This document shows positions 24,216 through 27,698 of a stretch of 27,698 bases of DNA, piece by piece. Under the pieces are notes generated by a model that worked only from the letters and a program-made list of their open reading frames with translations, ran no database searches and was not told the DNA's origin. The position numbers and the translations under genes were made by a program. Numbering within the stretch: the first letter of the stretch is position 1; each line of letters begins with the position of its first letter. Source of the stretch: Promethearchaeota archaeon (lineage in GTDB: Archaea; Asgardarchaeota; Lokiarchaeia; Sigynarchaeales; SOKP01); contig JAEOUI010000068.1 of assembly GCA_016839425.1 (NCBI GenBank), forward strand, positions 1-27,698, given 5' to 3'.

Positions 24216-25574
24216 TTAATCAGATTTTAGCAATTTTTTTTCTTTTGCGTCAAGTTCGAGCCAATCACTCACTACTTTAAGTTGTTTTCTCGAGGACGAG
24301 CATAATACCTTCAAGAACGGTACAAACTCTTGTATTGCTTCAAATTGTGAAATCTCATATTTTTCCTTAATTTTTTCGTACAAACTAGATTGAGCTGCCG
24401 TCATGGATGTTGAACTGATGTATGTAGGATTTATTACCCTTCGAAAACCCTTGTTCGAAGCACCTTGCCTGCTTGATAAAGCAACTCCCCCCGCAAATAG
24501 GTCGTAAAAATATGGTAATAAACCCCAATACATATTTTTACGAATCCTCCCAAATATCTCGTCAGCAAGAGATAAATTTTCGTAAGCATTCGAAAGCTCG
24601 GAGTTGCTATAGATAAATGTAGGAATGTTTTCGCTAACCCACTTGTATAAAAAATTATAGTCAACATCGGATTTATCAGTGAGATTTCTAGCTTCTCTTA
24701 ATGTTTTCACATCTTGGAAAAGATCTCGTATTAATGTAAAAATTTCTTCAATATTATCCCTTCTCAAGCTTCCTAAGAGACTCATATCGCCTTTCTTACT
24801 CTGACCTTGACTTATTCCTTGAAGATCGTTGATAACGCCCCTTAAATCGCCGTTGTTTTTATCGGCTATAAGCCCTAAATCGTCGTCGGTAATACCAGTA
24901 ATTTTTTCCTTGGTTAAAATCCTTCTCACAATTTTTATTACTTCTGGTTTTGACAAGGTATGTACTTCAAATCTTTGTATCTTTTTATAAAGAGTTTGGA
25001 GGTTCTGCTTGTATTCATTGGAACACATGATTATAGGAAATTGAGTCTCTTGTGCCAATTCAATAATAGCAGGAACGGCACCTCTATCCTTATTTCCATA
25101 AATACCATATACTTCATCGATAAGAATAAGCTTTTTCTTTGCCTCAAGTACAAAATCCATAATTCCTCGAGATTTTGTAGTTTCTTTCAACTTTTTTTCG
25201 AGAGCATCTCTCGTTCTTGTGTCTGATGCGTTGGTTTCTATTACATCCATATTCAAATCGTTTGCTAAAGCAAAAACTATTGAAGTTTTTCCAATACCTG
25301 GATCACCCTCCAATAAGACCGCAGCTTTTTCTGGTGGGAGCTTAACTTCGTCTTTTTGTTCTTTATCTGAGGAGGTGCGATTATGTGTCCTTATTTGCTT
25401 ATTCATCTCGTTGACTTTACTTTTTTCTATAAAAAAGTTTTTAATAAACTTCGTGAGTTCTTCAGCCAAGTCAACTTTATGTCCATTTACTTTGGCTTTT
25501 GGTAATGCCATATCCTTCAAACTTTTCGGACGGTATTTTTCCACCCATGGGATGTTAGTCTTTATAGTTGACAT
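24216..25574 (-). CDS. rfcL: Replication factor C large subunit
   Basis: 452 residues from the ATG at 25574. An open frame extends upstream to 25685 but overlaps the preceding gene and lacks similarity. The chosen start has GAGGT about 8 nt upstream and begins NIPWVEKYRPKSL, the normal family N-terminus. RfcL with four small subunits loads the PCNA clamp. Visible: Walker A GDPGIGKT (90-97), Walker B LIDE (151-154), sensor-1 CSNEY and the C-terminal collar. A charged insertion of about 35 residues (about 45-82) precedes Walker A. The C-terminus (ELDAKEKKLLKSD) lacks the QxxLxxFF PIP box known at the end of several archaeal RfcL proteins. It is the last gene of the RFC operon. Confidence 0.93.
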   Translation of the reverse strand: MSTIKTNIPWVEKYRPKSLKDMALPKAKVNGHKVDLAEELTKFIKNFFIEKSKVNEMNKQIRTHNRTSSDKEQKDEVKLPPEKAAVLLEGDPGIGKTSIVFALANDLNMDVIETNASDTRTRDALEKKLKETTKSRGIMDFVLEAKKKLILIDEVYGIYGNKDRGAVPAIIELAQETQFPIIMCSNEYKQNLQTLYKKIQRFEVHTLSKPEVIKIVRRILTKEKITGITDDDLGLIADKNNGDLRGVINDLQGISQGQSKKGDMSLLGSLRRDNIEEIFTLIRDLFQDVKTLREARNLTDKSDVDYNFLYKWVSENIPTFIYSNSELSNAYENLSLADEIFGRIRKNMYWGLLPYFYDLFAGGVALSSRQGASNKGFRRVINPTYISSTSMTAAQSSLYEKIKEKYEISQFEAIQEFVPFLKVLCSSSRKQLKVVSDWLELDAKEKKLLKSD

Positions 25575-25587
25575 TTTATTATTAACC

Positions 25588-26640
25588 TCATAAATATTCT
25601 GAAAAGAAGCATAATTTAGAAAGGACAGCAGAAACTTGGATATCATCGTCTTTCCCGTCCAGCGCCCGAAAGTCGGCTTCAGCAATAATTTTAATTATGC
25701 GACAACGAGTATAGTTGTCTAAAGGTAGTTTGGTTAATTCAGCAAGGAAATGTTCTAATAATTCATTTGATGTAAACCGATAATTCGTTAAAATAGTACG
25801 ACTAATTTGTCTGGATTTTTTAAAATCCCCTCTTAAAACCATCAATAAGAGACTTCTTACTAAATCTTTTTTAAACTTTTGAGAATTTTCGAAAAGGGCA
25901 TCATAGCTAATAACATTAGAGCTGACACTACAAAGTTGGAGCAAGTCTAATGCTTTAGAAGGCTTCCCCTCACATATTTTATATAATGTTTTGATAGCGT
26001 CTTCTTTTATTTCCAATGACTCGTTTCGGGCAAGATTTTTAACCATTTCACTAAACGATTGATAATTAATTTGAGGGATCAAAAAAAGCTGGCACCTACT
26101 TACGATTGGATCGATTATTGCAGATATTTTTGATGTGATTAAGATCATCCTACAATTCGAACCATAGGTTTCCATTAACCTTCTGAACGCCTGCTGATTC
26201 GATCCTAATGATTCGAAGTTTTTAACAATTAATATCTTGAATGGAGCACCCATTACCTTTAATTGTACAAATGGTTTTACTTTTACTTGAATAAAAGCAG
26301 GAGATGTCATTGTTTTCCCCGCTATACTCCCAATCTTACTTTTTGATACATAGGCTTCTGAACGGGCTTGCTTTCGTTCCTCTTCTGTCAAGGGTACATT
26401 CGCATAAACAAGTCTCGAGTTTGCAGTGTGATATTTTCCTAAGAATTCTTTTGCAAATAATTTAGCAAGAGTTGTTTTACCAATTCCTTCCGATCCTACG
26501 AATAAAAGATGAGGAAAATTTTGCTGTTTGATCAAATCGCGAAGCTTGGTCTTCGTTTCTTCTTGACCAGGGACATCATCTAGATTTTTAGGCAAGTATT
26601 TGATTCGCCAAATAGGAGCACTCAATTTATGATTCACCAT
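25588..26640 (-). CDS. Second RFC small-subunit paralogue, degenerate ATPase
   Basis: 350 residues, clearly RFC/DnaX-type AAA+. Kept: Walker A GSEGIGKTT (49-57) and the arginine-finger motif SRC (181-183) in IIDPIVSRC. Changed: Walker B is ILIVKNFES (136-144), with K140-N141 where D-E is expected; the sensor-1 Asn is S170; the sensor-2 GxxRxA motif is EGKPSKAL; and the N-terminal EKYRP box is IKYLP. Between Walker A and B there are about 25 extra residues (around 82-125). It probably binds but does not hydrolyse ATP and completes a neighbour's active site, like eukaryotic RFC5/RFC3-type subunits or bacterial delta-prime. It overlaps the first small-subunit gene by 14 nt and ends 13 nt before rfcL. 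Confidence 0.9.
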   Translation of the reverse strand: MVNHKLSAPIWRIKYLPKNLDDVPGQEETKTKLRDLIKQQNFPHLLFVGSEGIGKTTLAKLFAKEFLGKYHTANSRLVYANVPLTEEERKQARSEAYVSKSKIGSIAGKTMTSPAFIQVKVKPFVQLKVMGAPFKILIVKNFESLGSNQQAFRRLMETYGSNCRMILITSKISAIIDPIVSRCQLFLIPQINYQSFSEMVKNLARNESLEIKEDAIKTLYKICEGKPSKALDLLQLCSVSSNVISYDALFENSQKFKKDLVRSLLLMVLRGDFKKSRQISRTILTNYRFTSNELLEHFLAELTKLPLDNYTRCRIIKIIAEADFRALDGKDDDIQVSAVLSKLCFFSEYL

Positions 26641-27628
26641 TAGAATTATTTTTTAATTTTTGTATTATAGTTGCAAGCAAGTCCATTAGCTGTATTTTAT
26701 CATCAGCACCTTGATTAATTTTATAATCTACATCTCCAAATTTCTTTCGAATTTCTGCGTCTCCATTAGAATCAATTTCAGATATATTTGGTAATTCGCT
26801 TAAAATTTGTCTGATGAAGTTCCTGCTATCGAGATTTTCTATAGAATCGACGATATACTTTACTTTTTCAATATTTTTTGCCTTTAATTGTTGAACTATG
26901 TTTAACATTGATGCTTGATCAACGAATCCTGATATTTTTAAAATTTCTTCCGTATCCAAATCTTTAATCAAATCAAGAGCCACGGACATCTGGAGCGTGT
27001 TAATAGCTCTTCGAAGATCGCCTCCAGAAACAAAGAATAACATGTGAAAAAAATTATCTTTTTGTTTTGATGGAATATTGATTTTTTCTAATTTTGCTAT
27101 GTGTTCTAGTCTTTCTACTATTTTTTCTTCTGATAATGCAACGAATCGAAAAACTGCACAGCGAGAAATGATAGGATCGATTATTCGATTGATGTAATTG
27201 CACATTAAAATAAATTTTACTCTAGTAGAACTACTTTCTATTATCCTTCGGAGTGCTTGTTGTACTTGTGTAGGAATGTTATCGGCCTCGTCCAAGAGAA
27301 TGATCTTTAATGAATTTTCACCAAATATAACGCTTTGGTTCGTGAATTCTTTTATGACATCTCGAACCAAGTCCATCCTAACCGTATCAGAAGCGTTTAA
27401 TTCTAAGACATTTCTATAATAATCTGCCTCATTTACGAGAGATCTTGCGACAATGTGAGCCGTACTCGTTTTTCCCGTACCTGCTGGTCCGGTAAAGATC
27501 ATGTGAGGCATTTCTCCACTTTCTACAAAGTTTTTCAAGTTATTAATAGCAATGTTCTGGCTTACGATGTCGTCAAAAGACCGAGGCCTGTATTTCTCAA
27601 CCCATGGAATGTCTAAATCAAGAGTCAT
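26627..27628 (-). CDS. rfcS: Replication factor C small subunit
   Basis: 333 residues from ATG 27628; a GTG three codons upstream (27637) is possible but adds nothing conserved. All ATPase motifs are intact: EKYRP box, Walker A GPAGTGKT (47-54), Walker B LLDEAD (111-116), sensor-1 N144 in CNY, arginine finger SRC (155-157) and sensor-2 GGDLRRAIN. The collar domain follows. It is the standard catalytic small subunit of the archaeal PCNA loader. It is the first gene of the operon rfcS - degenerate paralogue - rfcL, with a 14-nt overlap to the second gene indicating coupled translation. Confidence 0.96.
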   Translation of the reverse strand: MTLDLDIPWVEKYRPRSFDDIVSQNIAINNLKNFVESGEMPHMIFTGPAGTGKTSTAHIVARSLVNEADYYRNVLELNASDTVRMDLVRDVIKEFTNQSVIFGENSLKIILLDEADNIPTQVQQALRRIIESSSTRVKFILMCNYINRIIDPIISRCAVFRFVALSEEKIVERLEHIAKLEKINIPSKQKDNFFHMLFFVSGGDLRRAINTLQMSVALDLIKDLDTEEILKISGFVDQASMLNIVQQLKAKNIEKVKYIVDSIENLDSRNFIRQILSELPNISEIDSNGDAEIRKKFGDVDYKINQGADDKIQLMDLLATIIQKLKNNSNGES

Positions 27629-27670
27629 ATTTACCACAATCTAACAATTAATGAAGAAAAGAAAGGAATC

Positions 27671-27680
27671 AATTTATAAT
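27671..27680 (-). promoter_or_regulatory. Possible TATA box of the RFC operon
   Basis: ATTATAAATT on the minus strand lies 43-52 nt before the rfcS ATG, a spacing that allows a start site near 27650. The match is moderate and there is no other good candidate before the window ends. Confidence 0.45.
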
Positions 27681-27698
27681 TAGGCAAGAATCAAAAAA

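Noticed and set aside
25575..25685. N-terminal extension of RfcL
   Set aside because: It overlaps the upstream RFC paralogue, has no family similarity, and the ATG at 25574 has a good ribosome binding site and begins with the conserved RFC N-terminus.
1..27698. CRISPR arrays, insertion sequences, integrase or attachment sites
   Set aside because: No regularly spaced short repeats outside coding repeats, no transposase or integrase frame and no terminal inverted repeats were found.

Overview
The window is AT-rich DNA that most likely comes from an archaeon of the Asgard (Promethearchaeota, Lokiarchaeia-like) group. Three things point this way: a three-gene archaeal/eukaryotic clamp-loader (RFC) operon, TATA-box promoters of the TTTATATA kind, and several protein types I associate with Asgard genomes. 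These are a giant beta-helix/PKD membrane protein with a cytoplasmic zinc finger, a TIR-LRR protein, a small longin-like protein and a DUF2299-like protein. The assignment is an inference; no rRNA or tRNA was found. Bacterial-type genes (grpE-dnaK-dnaJ-clpB, pepT) are mixed in, as is common in this group.

Layout, left to right. Positions 1-719 hold no confident gene, only AT-rich hairpins and two doubtful 31-codon ORFs. At 720-5213 lies a 1497-residue cell-surface protein. It overlaps by 4 bases a winged-helix protein (5210-5863) that ends at an 11-T terminator. The gap at 5864-6761 is not empty. On the minus strand it carries a strong BRE/TATA element with a perfect 12-bp palindrome, which appears to drive a leaderless 38-codon ORF and then a 70-codon ORF. 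An unknown 145-residue protein and pyruvate kinase follow (6762-8737), then a short coiled-coil protein (8965-9276).

On the minus strand, 9356-11870 encodes a TIR-LRR protein and a secreted or anchored protein with repeated TTG motifs. A divergent region with candidate heat-shock operators leads into the plus-strand chaperone cluster grpE-dnaK-dnaJ-clpB (12165-18557). Its only long internal gap (dnaK-dnaJ, 149 nt) holds a T-rich stretch and an RNA that can fold in two mutually exclusive ways.

After clpB come a DUF2299-like protein (minus), a longin-like protein (plus, with a 16-bp palindrome in its promoter), a coiled-coil/winged-helix protein (minus), an MFS transporter (plus), peptidase T (minus) and an ECF-type S-component-like membrane protein (minus). 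The right end is the clamp-loader operon, read leftwards: a normal small subunit, then a second small-subunit paralogue that has lost Walker B, sensor 1 and sensor 2 but kept its P-loop and arginine finger, then the large subunit.

Functional themes are protein folding and disaggregation (GrpE/DnaK/DnaJ/ClpB), DNA replication (RFC), surface sensing (beta-helix protein plus translationally coupled regulator), possible defence or signalling (TIR-LRR) and ordinary metabolism or transport (Pyk, PepT, MFS, ECF). The points most worth following up are the asymmetric RFC, the small minus-strand module at 5984-6377, the receptor/regulator pair, the TIR-LRR protein and the dnaK-dnaJ RNA element.
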